Shown here piece after piece: positions 10,885 to 22,199 of a stretch of DNA of 64,000 nucleotides. The translations under genes and the position numbers were made by a program. Below the pieces are notes generated by a model, which was not told the DNA's origin, made no database searches, and worked only from the letters and a program-made list of their open reading frames with translations. The stretch is from Thereva unica (lineage: Eukaryota; Arthropoda; Insecta; Diptera; Therevidae). The stretch lies in contig OX465282.1 of the NCBI GenBank assembly GCA_949987705.1, forward strand, positions 92,120,070 to 92,184,069, in the 5' to 3' direction. Numbering within the stretch: the first letter of the stretch is position 1; every line of letters begins with the position of its first letter.

Positions 10885-12146
10885 TTCTAACAACCACTTT
10901 TACAAAATGATGGAAGCAATATCAGTAAAAAGCTTATGAAATATTGAGAATAAATCCAAATTCTGCGCCACAGGCAGTACGACTTTAGGAATAAAGATGT
11001 ACTGACCACCTTCTTCTGTGCCCGATAGGGTACCTAAACCACAACATTCATCGATTTTGTGAGTGTAGTCTATAGTTGCTCTAGATATCTCCAAGACAAG
11101 ACTTTTAACAGAGTATGCCACACCGCCCAGGTATTGACATTGATTCAGTTCTAAAAAAGAGGGTTGAAAAGTGGTAGTATTGGAAAGCAAATCTCCACAA
11201 CATCTCTGCCTTCGCAGGGCTCAATCCCACCCGCTCTCTTTCTTGTTATACTCTCTATTACGTCTAACACACTTCACAGTTTTGTTGACGATGGCACTGT
11301 ATTCTACTATTCTGTACTGTATTATTTCTATAGTTTCGTTAATGTCAGACAACAATGTATGAAAACGCGCTCCCCAATTCCTCCCATTAAAGTGGACAGT
11401 CTAGAACTGATTGCTGAACCTTCTCTCAATATCCTAGGCATAACATTAACTGAAGATCTGCGTTGGAATAATCACATATTCCAAATCGCTAAACAAGCAT
11501 CACAATGCTTGGGATTCCTTAAAAGATGCAACTTCCTCCTTCCGCCGTCGGCCAGGGCTATAATCTACAAATCCTACATTCGGCCCCGCCTCGAATTCAA
11601 CTCATATCTCTGGGCAGGGGCACCGAGTACCACCTTAGCGTGGCTGGACAAGGTGCAGAACCGCGCTCTCCAACTCATTGGCGACGTCGCCATTTGCTCC
11701 AAAATTGATTCACTTAGTCACCGCAGGAATGTATCAGCTCTGGTGAAATTCTACCGCATCTACCATAACGACTATTCCACCGAAATATATAACCTCCTGC
11801 CTTCACGGCGATGTTTTTCCCGCAACACAAGACTTGCCCATTCGGCTCATCCTCACTATCTACAGCCCTTATTTTCGCGCACACACCAGTTTAGTAATTC
11901 GTTCTTTTCGAGAACAACTCGACTGCGGAACAACCTTCCACAGTCAGTTTTCCCAAACTCATACAACACCCAATAGTTTAAACGCAAGGTTCATCTCCAT
12001 CTCCTCATGTACCCCCCAGACTCCCTTTAATCTGTTTTATCCTTTCTCTATCCTTCTAGCTAAGCTTACTACCAGACACCTGACGTTGACGTGTAAGACA
12101 TGACGGGCTGGTAGTACAAAGCTTAGACTTTCACATAAAAAAAAAA
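10885..12146 (+). mobile_element. LINE-A copy 3: RT and C-terminal part with complete 3' tail
   Basis: It starts with a degraded AFD region around 11075-11125 (ALDISKTRLLTEYAT-like across a break), then the SLPSQGSIPPALF block that replaces GVPQGSILSPALF. From about 11390 to 11976 the frame is clean and parallels copy 1: LNILGITLTEDLRW, QIAKQASQCLGFLKRC, YIRPRLEFNSYLW and HRRNVSALVKFYR. The segment carrying the FADD box is altered to FVDDGTVFYY with a deletion after it. The 3' UTR contains GGCTGGTAGTACAAAGCTTA and ends TTTCACATAAAAAAAAAA. It is inactive by 5' damage. Confidence 0.8.
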
Positions 12147-12149
12147 CAG

Positions 12150-12712
12150 TGCCGCACCTTTCTTCCATGCTTGGGAAATCAAGTCCAATTAAATCAACAT
12201 GGACCACAAACGTATTCTTGAGTCTTGTCTAATTCAACACTTCCAAAACAAAGTACTATCTTGTTCCTAATAAAGCCTGTAGGAATGCTATTTTCGTTTC
12301 AGAACCTACCAGCTAACCATTTCTTAAAATCCTAGACATATGTAGTTTGTGATGGAATAGCCACATAATCCAAATCGCTAAGCATCGCAGGGCCTGTTTC
12401 CGCCTGCGGACCTTGCTGTAATTTTCAAGTCCTGCATTCGCCGCGCCTGTATACCCCGGCCCTCAAAATTTCCTTGTCATGCTAGATAAGGCGTAAATAG
12501 ACGTTATAAGACTCATTGGTGATAACTTTATTTCATCAAGCATCAAGCCACGGCAGGGATGTTGTAGTCCTAGTACAGTTATATCTATTTTTTACCCATT
12601 ATTCCACTTCAGGAAATTCATATTCTTCTGCCTCCATAGAAATATTTTCGTAAAGCTAAAGGCTAGCCCGCTCGGAAGCTTTCTCATCCTTCAGCCTTCG
12701 GACAAATCGCGC
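12150..12712 (+). mobile_element. LINE-A copy 4: heavily decayed C-terminal region
   Basis: Recognisable only by comparison with copies 1 and 3. Blocks such as CTAAGCATCGCAGGGCC, CATTCGCCGCGCCTGTA, CATCAAGCCACGGCAGGGATG and GCTAGCCCGCTCGGAAGC fall in the same order as the LINE-A thumb and tail. No frame stays open. It ends where similarity to the inverted-repeat element at 40020-42705 begins. The LINE-A 3' UTR resumes at 14345, so one LINE-A copy was probably split by that element. Confidence 0.6.
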
Positions 12713-12796
12713 AATCGGCTAAACAGTCGAAAGGCTACTACGCTACTTTCTGACGACCGCATAAATTTTTTTGTGTAGGATTTAGCCATATCTTAA

Positions 12797-13690
12797 AGGT
12801 GCTGTCAGACGTTGCAAGGAAAGTGCTTGCAGCGAGCTATTTGCTGTCTTACTTGCAGAGAGGGATTTTCGGACGCTCGCAGTTGCAGTCACACTTTGCA
12901 AATAATTTGCTGCGAGCGAGCGAAAATTCTCTCTCATGAAAGTACTTTCACTGTACTTGTAACAAAGCACTCGCATGGGGTGTCAGACATAGCAAGTAAA
13001 AATTATATGAAATCTCAGAAAGCCAGAGAGCCACTTTCAGTCAGTTTTGTGATTTATTTGTAAATCGCTGTCAATGTCTAATCAAGTGCAAATGAAATTG
13101 GCGTTGTTGCGACGCCACCGTGCGTTATTGTATGCAGCAGCGGATTTACTTGAAGAGGAAGAGGAAGAAATGCGACCAAAAACAGAGCGAACAGTTTGGG
13201 TGCGAAAGTTTTATGAGCGTGGAAGAATTAACGAGCATTATACATCGCTCATGAAAGATTTGAGTTTCGAAGGCAAAGCTTTTTACAAAACTTTTGCTCA
13301 TGTATCTATGGACTAATTTAATTATATTTGCAATAAAGTGAGACCGATAGTGAGCAAAAAAGACACTCACATGCGTGTTGCAATCAAATCAAAATCAAAA
13401 ACTCACTTGCATCAAAAATTCTCAGCTTGCTGCTGAAAGTGAAAATACTTGCTAGTCCAGCAAATGCAAATGAAAGTGCTCGCATGCAAGCATTTCGCTC
13501 TGAGAGAGTTCGCTAAAGTTCACCAAGCCTACTAGTCACACAAACCGAGCACTTGAAGTGATAGTGCTCGCATGAAAGTTTAAAAATGCTTTCATAAAGT
13601 ACTTGGAAGCTGGTCAGACGTAGCGAGCATAAGTTTTAGCAAGTAAAATGCTCGCTGCAAGCGCTTTACTTGCAACGTCTGACAGCACCT
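12797..13690 (+). mobile_element. Internally deleted PIF/Harbinger element (894 bp, TSD TAA)
   Basis: The terminal inverted repeats are ~41 bp with about two mismatches, starting AGGTGCTGTCAGACGTTGC at both ends and continuing to GCTTGCAGCGAGC. The target duplication is TAA (12794-12796 and 13691-13693). The uninterrupted paralogous site is present at ~40490-40530 (TTTAGCCATATCTTAAGACC), which fixes both boundaries independently. CTTGCA and GCTCGC motifs recur in the subterminal regions. The element retains a short transposase N-terminus (13074-13316) but no DDE core. Confidence 0.9.
13074..13316 (+). pseudogene. Harbinger transposase N-terminal remnant (80 codons)
   Basis: An 80-residue frame lies centrally inside the TIR element. 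After an acidic run (LLEEEEEEM, ~22-30) it has VWVRKFYERGRINEHYTSLM (~42-61) and then DLSFEGKAFYKTFAHVSMD. This order of aromatic and basic residues (WV-x-x-x-x-x-R, Y-x-x-L, a Leu/Phe-rich end at the FRMS position) matches the N-terminal region of HARBI1-like transposases of insects. The frame stops where the F-R-M-S-x-x-x-F block would continue, and no DDE catalytic domain follows, so the product cannot be a transposase. It could at most act as a truncated DNA-binding or regulatory peptide. The family assignment rests on pattern memory and on the TIR/TSD type. Confidence 0.65.
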
Positions 13691-14344
13691 TAAGGCTCCC
13701 TTTTACACACTCCCTTTTTGTAACACTTGAATTTTTGTATAAAGAGGTCGACTGAAACAACTCACTTGCTACTTCTATTCAGTCTCACTCCTCACTCGTA
13801 AATTCACGGCACGAACTCAAGCCGTATCCACTCGAAACTGAAAGCAAGGCGCGAACAAGAAGCGAAAAACATCCACACAAACGTTCGCGCTTGCTCACGA
13901 ATATTCATGGCGTGAGTCTGGAACCGCATTAAGGCACAAACCGAATGGCGCAGAGGCGGTGATGGCAGCCGCCTGCTAGAGAAGAGAATTTCTCATACAT
14001 TTAATTTTTCCGCGCCGCCTGCGCATTGTGTCAGTAAATATGGTGGTCCGTGGTTGAGACCGTCACCTGCATGCCACTGCCTGTCAGGCGAACACTTGAA
14101 GTCCTCTTCCCTCAGTCAGACTGTGTGGCCTTCATCGGGCCGTGCCTGCAGACATGGCCTGCCGGCGGTCTGTAAGTGAATGGGTATATTAATGGAGAAG
14201 AAACATGCTTTACTTAATTTAACCCAGTTTTCTAGCAATTTTACACTATTTCTATATATTTTCCTAGACCCCTTCTCCCCACGTGAGATTGGGTGAGATT
14301 CGGCTCGACCCCTCTCCTACACGCCTCACGTAATTAATGGACCA

Positions 14345-14478
14345 CTTCCAACTTATTATATTCTCTATTTCTTCCTTCAAATTAGGTTTAATGCTACAAA
14401 TTACACCATGACCACTTCTACATTACGAACTGGTAGTACAAACTATTATTTCTCAGCTTAGTTCTCTCACATAAAAAA
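14345..14478 (+). mobile_element. LINE-A 3' UTR fragment
   Basis: It contains GAACTGGTAGTACAAAC (14428-14444) and ends TCTCTCACATAAAAAAAA, the same terminal order as LINE-A copies 1 and 3. It is probably the severed 3' end of the decayed copy at 12150-12712. Confidence 0.65.
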
Positions 14479-14499
14479 AATATTAGAAAGAAATAACAT

Positions 14500-14998
14500 A
14501 ATATACTTTCTGGTAAACACGAATACATAGACAAGAAAACATGCATGCAGAGCTAAAAACTCATTCGACTTTATGCTTGCTCCAATGCTTTTTCGCTTGT
14601 GTGATTGCGTGTTGCTTGCATCGGAGTTTAAAGGTGGCCCAAGGCATACCAACTCTTTCCTTTTCTGGGAGGAGAGTAGCGGTCGTGCCTCTCCTAGCCA
14701 GTTCATCAGCTTTACAATTTCCCTCTATATTTCGGTGACCGGGCACCCATACGAGGAGGGTCCTGAACTGCTGAGCCATCTCGTTAAGAGATCTGCGACA
14801 TTCAGAGGTAGTTCTAGAGCTGTTTGTGCAGGAGCGCAGGGCTTTCAGAGCTGCCTGACTATCTGAGGAGATGAAGCTAACGCTTAAACAAATAAGAAAT
14901 AAATTCTTTGTAATGTCATTTGAAGAAAAATTGTCACAAACCCTGGCTCTGTATTTGATGACACTGGGATGGTATCCTACTAGAATCCTAACAATCAA
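14500..14998 (-). mobile_element. RNase H domain relic of an I/R1/Jockey-type LINE
   Basis: On the minus strand the frame 14998-14561 carries SSDSQAALKALRS, then LVWVPGHRNIEGNCKADELA. These are the central and C-terminal motifs of the LINE RNase H domain (SDSQAA, VPGH, N-x-x-AD-x-LA). The N-terminal part with the first catalytic Asp is missing and upstream residues are unrelated. It is a truncated fossil. Confidence 0.8.
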
Positions 14999-15754
14999 CT
15001 TACCATAAATGTATACATTACATTTGCAGCAGTATCAATTAAAAAAATTAATTTCACTAAAAATTTCTAAAATTACCCAATGTGAAGGGCATCATATTCG
15101 GTATTCCACCAGGACAAGCTCAGACTTCATGATTCTAACTACTAACTAACTGACAAAAATGACTGAAACTTTGCTTAGATGTACTGCTCCATCCAGCATA
15201 TATATGCGACGTTGTAGATTCTAGCGTACATTTTAGTCAGATTTATATGCATTCCCTTAGCGGTGAGAACTTTGGTGTAAAATGACAATGGAATAAGCAG
15301 CGTAATTTTTCAGTTTATATTCATTTTACCATGACAACTCTTTCAATTATTAGAATCATCCCCTCTTAACCTTTACACATTTTTCAGGACACTCACGCAA
15401 GTGAATTTTCACACACTAAATCGTTAATAGCTTTAGAAGAATTTGTTAGAATTATACACTCTACCCATGATAATATTAAATGAGCTCAAAAGGTATCCAA
15501 CGGCAGAAAACACAATAGCTTAACTAATTACTTAGGAACGTAAATCTCTGTAGGTAAACATTGAGATTTTACTTCTTGAAAAGATTTTGAACTTATCAAA
15601 ATTATTTTAAAATCAAAGAGAGATTTATTGTTTGGGACTTTGCTAGCGGAAATAAATAGGAGATCGAGATTCTTTTAGCTTTGCACCAGCAGCAACGGCC
15701 AACGGAGAGATTTACCTGGGAATTGAAAGTCTTATTTAAAGTGTAATGTCCACT
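14999..15754. other. No feature recognised
   Basis: AT-rich spacer without a convincing frame or terminal repeat. Confidence 0.4.
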
Positions 15755-16775
15755 CCAAAAAAGCGTTTTGCCGTCGTATGGCCCGATTTGTCACTTCTGT
15801 CAAAACCCGAGAAGATTCCCTGCAGACAAACACCCAGCAGATCTGTTAGCAAGTCCTAATTTCACCTCCCCGCGGTGCCTCCTGGGGTACTTCTTGGAAA
15901 GGAGATAACGGGTGACGGGCGAATGAGAGAGAGCTCTCTCACAAAACAGAGTTTTAAGTCGGTTGAGCTGTGGGTTAGCAACCCGCTCCCACAAAAAACC
16001 ATTGGTACGAATCGACAAACAATGCCTCGGAACCGGATTGACAACTCGACTACGATCTTTGCTTTTCGAACAAGGACACAAATCGGATCATGATGCCTAC
16101 TTTCGCTATTACTATTTCTTATAGTAATAAACGACATCCTTGTCGGCGCTCTAGAAAGTAGAACAGGCGGCATACAATGGGGGTTGCTAGACTGCCTTAA
16201 TGATCTCGGCTACGAGGATGATATTCGTTTGCTGGGCCACAGACACCAATACCTCAAAAACATGTTAAACAATTTAACAACAGAAAGCAGTCCAGCAAGC
16301 TTAAGGGTGAATCCGACTAAAACCAAAGAAATGCGGATTAATGCAAACACCTGTGAACGGACTACGCTGAATAACCGTGACGTGGAACTGGTAGATAAAT
16401 TCTGCTACCTCGGTAGTAGTATTACTGAAAAGGGCGGGGCAGAAGAAGACGTCAGTTCCAGAAAAAATAAAGCACGAAGCGCATATGCATGCATGTTCCA
16501 CATAAGTAGATCAACGGAGATCTCAACTAACACTAAATTGCAGCTGTTCAACTCCAACGTTAATAACGCGAAAGTATAGCCAAACAGGCCCTTGAGTGGA
16601 ACCCGCAAGGATTACGTTAAGTCGAAAGACCTAGAACAACGTGGAGGAGGACCCTACTAGTAGAGGCCACAATAACTGGGAGATCCTGGTCAGAGCTGAC
16701 AGCTGTCGCGCAAAACAGAGTCCGCTGGAGGACAACTGTTTCCGCCCTATGTCCCATGAGGGATTAAAGGAACAT
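15755..16775 (+). mobile_element. RTE-clade LINE copy 3: 5' UTR joined to 3' RT end by internal deletion
   Basis: 15770-16090 matches the 5' UTR and first ~25 codons of the intact element (reverse of 37870-37550), including the initiator context caaacaATGCCTCGGAACCGG. At about 16095 it jumps to the RT region: TTACTATTTCTTATAGTAAT encodes the end of the QGCLLSPLLFLIV block. The frame 16184-16579 then carries LGYEDDIRLLGHRH, where YEDD replaces YADD, and the following conserved region. A further deletion occurs near 16575 and the C-terminus resumes to 16770 (GTCCCATGAGGGATTAAAGG). It is non-autonomous and mutated in the catalytic box. Confidence 0.8.
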
Positions 16776-17853
16776 AAAGTAAAGATATTGAACGTGCTTG
16801 AAAATCTAGCAACAGTGCATACAAAGAAGTTGACGCAGTCCTTGAATGGATCTAAGAACCATAACAAGCCCAGTTGTCATGAGAAGGAGTGGTGTCAAAA
16901 CGTCACTAATGTAGTCATTGATGGTTAACCCAGAATATGAGGGTCTCGCCACGTCAACCAACTAATCAATCTATGCAGCAACAGGCACATTCAGAACAAC
17001 ACTAAAAAAGTTTAATCACCTGATTTGAATTTGCCTACCAATAATTTTTCAAGCTTCTACGAAATACGATAATATTTTGTATCTTTATAGAATGTAGTTG
17101 TTGCTAAAAAGACTATTTATACCATAATTATAACTTAAGAAGTGTCGGTTAGTTTTTATTATTTCAAAATTACAATTAAAACCAATTTGACGATTTAACA
17201 TTCTAAAACTGAAATACTTAAAAATACAACCAGTCTTGGAAGAGTCAATATTATATACATAAGCATCTTCTGCTTTTTCTATATAAATTCCACATTCTCC
17301 TTGCTACTTTGACACGCTTTTGCTCCTATATAAAATACATTTTACCCACATTACCATCGAAAATCATTAAAAATTATATAAACAAAAATTTAGTACTGAT
17401 GCTTATTTAGTAACATCGAAATATCGAAAATAGTAAAAACCACGATAATAAATTATTTAACCATTAACTTTCACTAAATATTTACGGGAAATTGAAAAAC
17501 CTTTAAACTTAAAACGCCAATAAATTCTTAAATATCTTAAATAGCAAATAAATCTTTGAGGAAATGAAAATTACTGCGCAATTTGCAAAAAAGAAAATAT
17601 GTAGTAAATAAAAAACTAAAATTAATAGAAAAAAATGGAGATGTAAATTGAAAAATCAATTTCAAATTCTTTCTTCAAATTAGAATCATTGTGAATTTTT
17701 GATTAACTTCAAATTTGCACAACAGCCTAAAAAATTTGAAATTCGAATCGAAAAATTGATTTCATAAAAACAAATGGCGGGTTATGCTTTTAGAATTTTA
17801 AATTTTTATTGTTTTTTTTTACTAAAAATATATTTTATGTTTTTATATTACAG
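16776..17853. other. AT-rich sequence upstream of the first visible Phactr exon
   Basis: No coding frame was recognised. It ends in a pyrimidine-rich stretch and TTATATTACAG, a good splice acceptor for the exon at 17854, so at least the right part is intron. Confidence 0.5.
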
Positions 17854-18060
17854 AACCCAGAAAAGACAAGACTGATGCACCCATGGGTGGCAATGGAACA
17901 TTATCACCAAGCACTGAGCAACCGTGTCAAGGATCCATGCTGCCGCCCCCGGGTGGTGGGGGTAATATGGATCATCCACCTTCATCAAAAATGGAACGTC
18001 CAAATTCGCTTGGACCAAATAAGATATCACGACGGGTTATATGCTACCACAATGATCATT
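17854..18060 (+). CDS. Phactr (phosphatase and actin regulator), first visible exon
   Basis: The acceptor TATTACAG precedes 17854 and the donor GTAAGT follows 18060. The exon has 2 nt of a shared codon, 68 full codons and 1 nt left over. The translation is PRKDKTDAPMGGNG, an S/T/P/G-rich stretch with LPPPGGGG, and ends PNKISRRVICYHND before the split Tyr codon. It is low-complexity and typical of the disordered linker between the N-terminal and C-terminal RPEL motifs of this family. On its own it is weak. The assignment comes from its phase-consistent splicing to the RPEL exons. The N-terminal exons are not visible. The likely Drosophila counterpart is the single Phactr gene (CG32264 from memory). 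Confidence 0.75.
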
Positions 18061-18120
18061 GTAAGTAAATTATATTTGTTTAAGGATTTGTTTTTAAGAA
18101 TAACTTTTTTGCCATTTTAG

Positions 18121-18360
18121 ATCCTGAAGGCGGTGGCCCACCAGGAAGTACACCTCCTCCACCTCCAGGTGATGGTCAACATCCACTTCCAGGGCATATT
18201 TTATTATCTGAACTTCCAGAGCCCCCGATACCATTGTCTGAGATTGGACCAATCCCACCGCCACCGATGTTTTCAACGCCAAGTCCCACCCTGATAGCTG
18301 GACGCCCCCATGGACCGGGTGCTGTTAATGATCAGGATTATCAGGACTACGACTACGATG
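18121..18360 (+). CDS. Phactr exon: proline-rich linker
   Basis: A 60-bp intron (18061-18120, GTAAGT to TTTTAG) separates it from the previous exon. It starts in phase 1, completes Tyr, and reads PEGGGPPGSTPPPPPG, then LPEPPIPLSEIGPIPPPPMF, and ends in DQDYQDYDYD before the donor GTGCGT. The polyproline runs are plausible SH3/EVH1/profilin ligands (inference). The D/Y-rich end continues into the acidic patch of the next exon. Confidence 0.8.
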
Positions 18361-18461
18361 GTGCGTTAATAAAAGAAGCAATAAGAAGCAATATAAAATC
18401 TACAAAAAACATTCGCGTCTTTTCATTGTATTGCTAATGAGATCCTGTTTTATTTTTGTAG

Positions 18462-18714
18462 ATCATGACGGTGACCAGGACGAATTAGACTCGGACGAGG
18501 AGTATATGTTCTCAATGTCCCAACCAAATCCCAACATAGATACATGCCGGATTGAGGAAATTCCAGCCAAAGAGCCAAAATTCAATGCAGTTCCTTTAAA
18601 ATCCGCATTAAAAAAGAAGCCAGGCAGCAACTCTTCACCTGGCACACCGACGCAGGATAACTCGACGAGCAATCGTCCTTTGGTTGTGAGGCAGGAGGCT
18701 AATTATTCCTTGAA
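18462..18714 (+). CDS. Phactr exon: acidic patch and basic linker
   Basis: A 101-bp intron ends in TTTTTGTAG before 18462. The exon completes an Asp codon and reads HDGDQDELDSDEEYMFSM, then IEEIPAKEPKFNAVPLKSAL, KKKPGS and VVRQEANYSL. The donor GTGAGT begins at 18715, leaving two bases (AA) of an Asn codon. An acidic segment followed by PKxNAVPLKSALKKK-type sequence is characteristic of the Phactr region just N-terminal to the RPEL cluster. The frame joins the exon at 31691 across a ~13-kb intron. Confidence 0.85.
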
Positions 18715-19949
18715 GTGAGTATTAAGGATGAGTTATACACCCTTCGTCTTTTTTTAAATTCTAACCGCGCCCAATTCGGGAATTAGATACTGTGAGAGAC
18801 AGCGGCCTTGGTGGAGAGCTGGTGGGGATTTTGTTTATATAAAAGCCTTTAAGTAGACACAATTTCATCGGGAATTAAAATGACTGTGCTATATAAGAGG
18901 GCTTCGAGGGGCGCAGCAAATCCAGTAATGAACTAAGTCCTTCTTGTGCTTGTTCTAGTCCTTGTTTCGGAAGGATCTAATTTTGATGGGAGCAAGTTTA
19001 ATTTTATGGGCTGCACGCGAAATGACTTAATATAAATTCGCATCTCATAAAAAGTAACTGCGGTGTTTTTTTAGGGCTTTTTAGACATATTCTTTCTTTT
19101 TTGGGCTTTTTTATTTTTCGGGGGTAGAACGGGGGTAATTTTTTGAGCTCCACTTAAGGCTATCTGCTACAAACTTTTAAAGAAACGAAAATAAATTAAA
19201 TAAACTTAATATACTAACAACAATTTAAGTAAGAAATTTATTATTTTTCTAGGTAATAAAAATATAAATAAAAATAGTTACAATAATTAGTATCACAACT
19301 ACATAAATCTTACAAATGTGAATTAATTTTTTTATCATTTCTAATTTTAACATTTAAAATATTTTTTGTTAAATTATTTTCACATAATGATTATTATCCT
19401 CTTATCATAAAAATATATCCTAATAGACATATATCTACTCTTAAATTTTAGGCCCATCCTCCGACCACGGATTAGGATATGGTAAAAATATTTCTTTCCC
19501 ATCTTGTTTAGTTTGTTAAATCTCATTATTGTGCTAGAATCGATGTTAATATCCAGTTAAAAAACTGTTGTCATTCTCATTTATTGTAATATTTTATTAT
19601 TATTTATTTTTATGTCTATGTAGCATGTCCCATATTCAAGCATGATTTAATTTTTTTTTGTTTTATTTCATAGCAGAATATGAAAATATATCATATTAAT
19701 AATTTTTTTTTGTTATTTGCACTCAGAAATTAGGTTTTTTTAATATTTTGGTGAAGCGACTTATATATTTCTTTAAATTGCAGATTGTAGATTTTGCAAA
19801 GTAAAATTGAATTTATAAGCTTCTGAAACAACATTGCAGATTAGGTTCGATAGATCAACATCTCAGGATATATAATACGTACTTAATAACTCGCAAACAT
19901 CTTGTACCGAAAATCAAATTTTGTTAAACAAATTCTTTACTTTTACTTT
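18715..19949. other. Phactr intron, left part
   Basis: AT-rich intron sequence (intron 18715-31690) with no recognisable element until the RTE copy at ~19950. Confidence 0.5.
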
Positions 19950-21420
19950 ACTTTATGCTCCTTTAATCCCTCATGGAACATAGGGCGGAAACAGTTGCAT
20001 TCCAGCGGACTCTGTTTTGCGCGACAGCTCTCAGCTCTGACCAGGATCTCCCAGTTGTTGCGGCCTCTGCTAGTAGGGTTCTCCTCCACGTTTTTCAAGG
20101 TCTTCCGACGCGACGGGATCCTTGCGGATTCCAGTCAAGGGCCTGTTTAGTTAGATTTTCGTTTTCGCGTCGCAAGGTGTGGCCAATCCAATTCCATTTC
20201 CTTCACCTAATTTGGTCGTCTATCCTTCCGGCCGGCATGGCACCATAACTCTTCATTTGAAATTCTATCTTGCCAGCGAATTTTTAGGATACGACGTAGG
20301 CATCTATTGATGAAAACGTGTAGGCGCCCTGTTATGAATTAGGCGACTTTCCATTTTTTGCAACCGTACAAAAGAACTGCCTTAACGTTGGAGTTGAAGA
20401 GCCGCAACTTGATATTTGTTGAATCTCCGTTGATCTCCATATACGGAACAGGCGCTTCGTGCTTTATTTATTCTAGAACTGACGTCTTCTTCTGCACCGC
20501 CATTTTCGATTATAATGCTACCGAGGTAGTAAAATTTATCTACCAGTTCCACGACACGGTTATACAGCGCTGTCCGTTCAATGGTGTTTGCATTTATCCG
20601 CATTTCTTTAGTCGTATTTAGCCTTAGGCTTGCTGGACTAGTCTCTATTGCCAAATTGTTTAACATCTATGGGCCAGCAAAAAGATATCATCCGTGTAGT
20701 TGCGGTTACTATTTCTGTTTTGGATGGTGCCCGGGTGTTGATTCTTATTGGCTGTGTATTATTGCTGCTTTCTTGAGGCTCCTGTGCAAATGAACCATTC
20801 AAAGCGGCGAAGAAGTAATCTCTCCATCTTTGAAGTTGTTCCACGTCGCTGCCCAGCAGCTTTTCATCCGCACTCTTAACGGCATGCTTTTTAGTTGAGT
20901 ACTTTCCAGAGAGCTGTTTAGTAATTTGGTACAGCACTTTACTGTTGCCTGTGTTTGCCGCGTTTCCCGCTTTTTCTGCGAGCTCGTTTATCTGCTGCAT
21001 TTTATCACGCCGAACGCTTCTTTTTACCTCCCTGTGTAATTGGGAGTTTTCCCGTTCAAGTTGGTGCTCACGTTATTTTTGAGGTCTCTTCTGCTTTTTA
21101 ATTTTTGCAAGGTTGTGCCTGTTGATACAGTGTTGCTGGGTTCTTTGGACATAACCGATGCTTGTTTCCGCTGCTATTATAATCGCCCTTTGTAGTACTC
21201 CACAGTTCTTCAATGTTATTTTTGTCAGAAACTCTGGCTTAAAGTTTGTTGTAGTTTTCCAGCAAATTCTCGCCTTTTTATGCTGTCCAGCAGAAGGTCT
21301 ACAGTTAATGGCATCGCGTTGGACGTTTCTGATTGCGACGATTTTGAGGCGAATAGTTGCTACTATCAAATGGTAGTCACTTGCAGTGTCACTAACCCAC
21401 ACAAAGACGTAAATCCACAT
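19950..21420 (-). mobile_element. RTE-clade LINE copy 4: decayed, multiple deletions
   Basis: On the minus strand 21420-20710 aligns to the intact element from the GSDHHLV block (here ASDYHLIVATI) through the linker QQINELAEKAGNAANTGNSK to APSKTEIVTA. It jumps near 20700 to the region just before the C-terminal part: 20666-20382 reads MLNNLAIETSPASLRL and NKFYYLGS-like sequence. The end 20250-19950 parallels the C-terminus and the tail CCCTATG / GGGATTAAAGG. Most of the RT core including YADD is lost, with several frameshifts. Confidence 0.8.
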
Positions 21421-21531
21421 CTGATACTACAATTCCAGTTTCTTCATTTGCAATAGAAATGTTTACCCTTTTCTTCCGCAGCTCTGATCATACTGTTCTG
21501 TCGAATACTGGCTGCATAATCACACGACCTG

Positions 21532-21848
21532 CTAGAATCTCAAACCGAACTTGGCACTTTCAGTAAATTTCACTTCCGGTTGGCATACCTTATGAACAAC
21601 AGTATTCGAAATAGCCGAAAGCACTGCAATAAAATTTATGATACGATAACCAAACACTGCACTCACTTTAATATTATACAGATCTTCCGATTGGTTCAGC
21701 TTTCTGTCGAAGTAAAGGCTTTCAAGTCATCTGGTGCTTCTAGCACGTGACGATTCAATGGTCTTCTTCGAGATGTTTTTGGTCTCTTGCTGATGCCAGA
21801 TACCGCTTTTCTTCCTTTCTTCCCACTGTACAACACTTTGTCACTCAT
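21532..21848 (-). pseudogene. Mutator-like transposase relic (N-terminal part)
   Basis: On the minus strand an ATG at 21848-21846 opens 50 codons (MSDKVLYSGKKGRK, KTSRRRPLNRHV) to a TGA at 21696. Shifting frame just before that stop gives EDLYNIKVSAVFGYRIINF, IAVLSAISNTVVHKVC and PEVKFTESAKFGLRF before a TAG. The pattern Y-R-I-x-x-F-x-x-V-x-x-A-I-S-x-x-V-V-x-K-x-C followed by VKFTESxKxGLxF matches my memory of the arthropod Mutator-like transposase family. The RTE copy 4 boundary lies just left of it. One frameshift and loss of everything downstream make it dead. Moderate certainty only. Confidence 0.5.
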
Positions 21849-22199
21849 TAGCTGCGTTCCTTTTCTGCTAATTTTTACAATTTTTTACAAGTGCGTACTA
21901 GCAACTACACTTGCTCTTATAATCGAGTGGATATCACTTGCAATAACGCAATTGAAATCCGCTAGAGGAAAGCTCTTATTTGGAGTCTATTGTGAATTAT
22001 TTTGCATTTACTGAAAATCCCATAGATGGCTTTTGATTGTTTTGAGCTGAGAAGTTTACGTGGCAAACGGTTATACATATCATCCATTCGGCAAACATGT
22101 CCAAACGGCAGTAGTCAACGCTTTTGTATTTCTTGTTCGATCAGGGTCTATTGATCGCATTTTTGTTTAACTGTCTCGTTTCGAAGGCAATCGCGGAGT

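Larger units (their letters stand above)
12713..14343. mobile_element. Second copy of the large inverted-repeat element (left end missing), interrupted
   Basis: Four blocks match the element at 40020-42705 in order: GGCTAAACA and ACTACTACGATACTTTCTG-type sequence with ATTTAGCCATATCTTAA (12722-12796), the segment after 13690 (CTTTTACACAC, AGGTCGAC), the GC-rich CACCTGCATGCCACTGCCTG block (14066-14180), and the right terminus CCTCACGTAATTAATGGACC (14324-14343). The left terminal inverted repeat is absent. A Harbinger element interrupts it at 12797-13690. No coding frame of its own was recognised. Confidence 0.65.
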
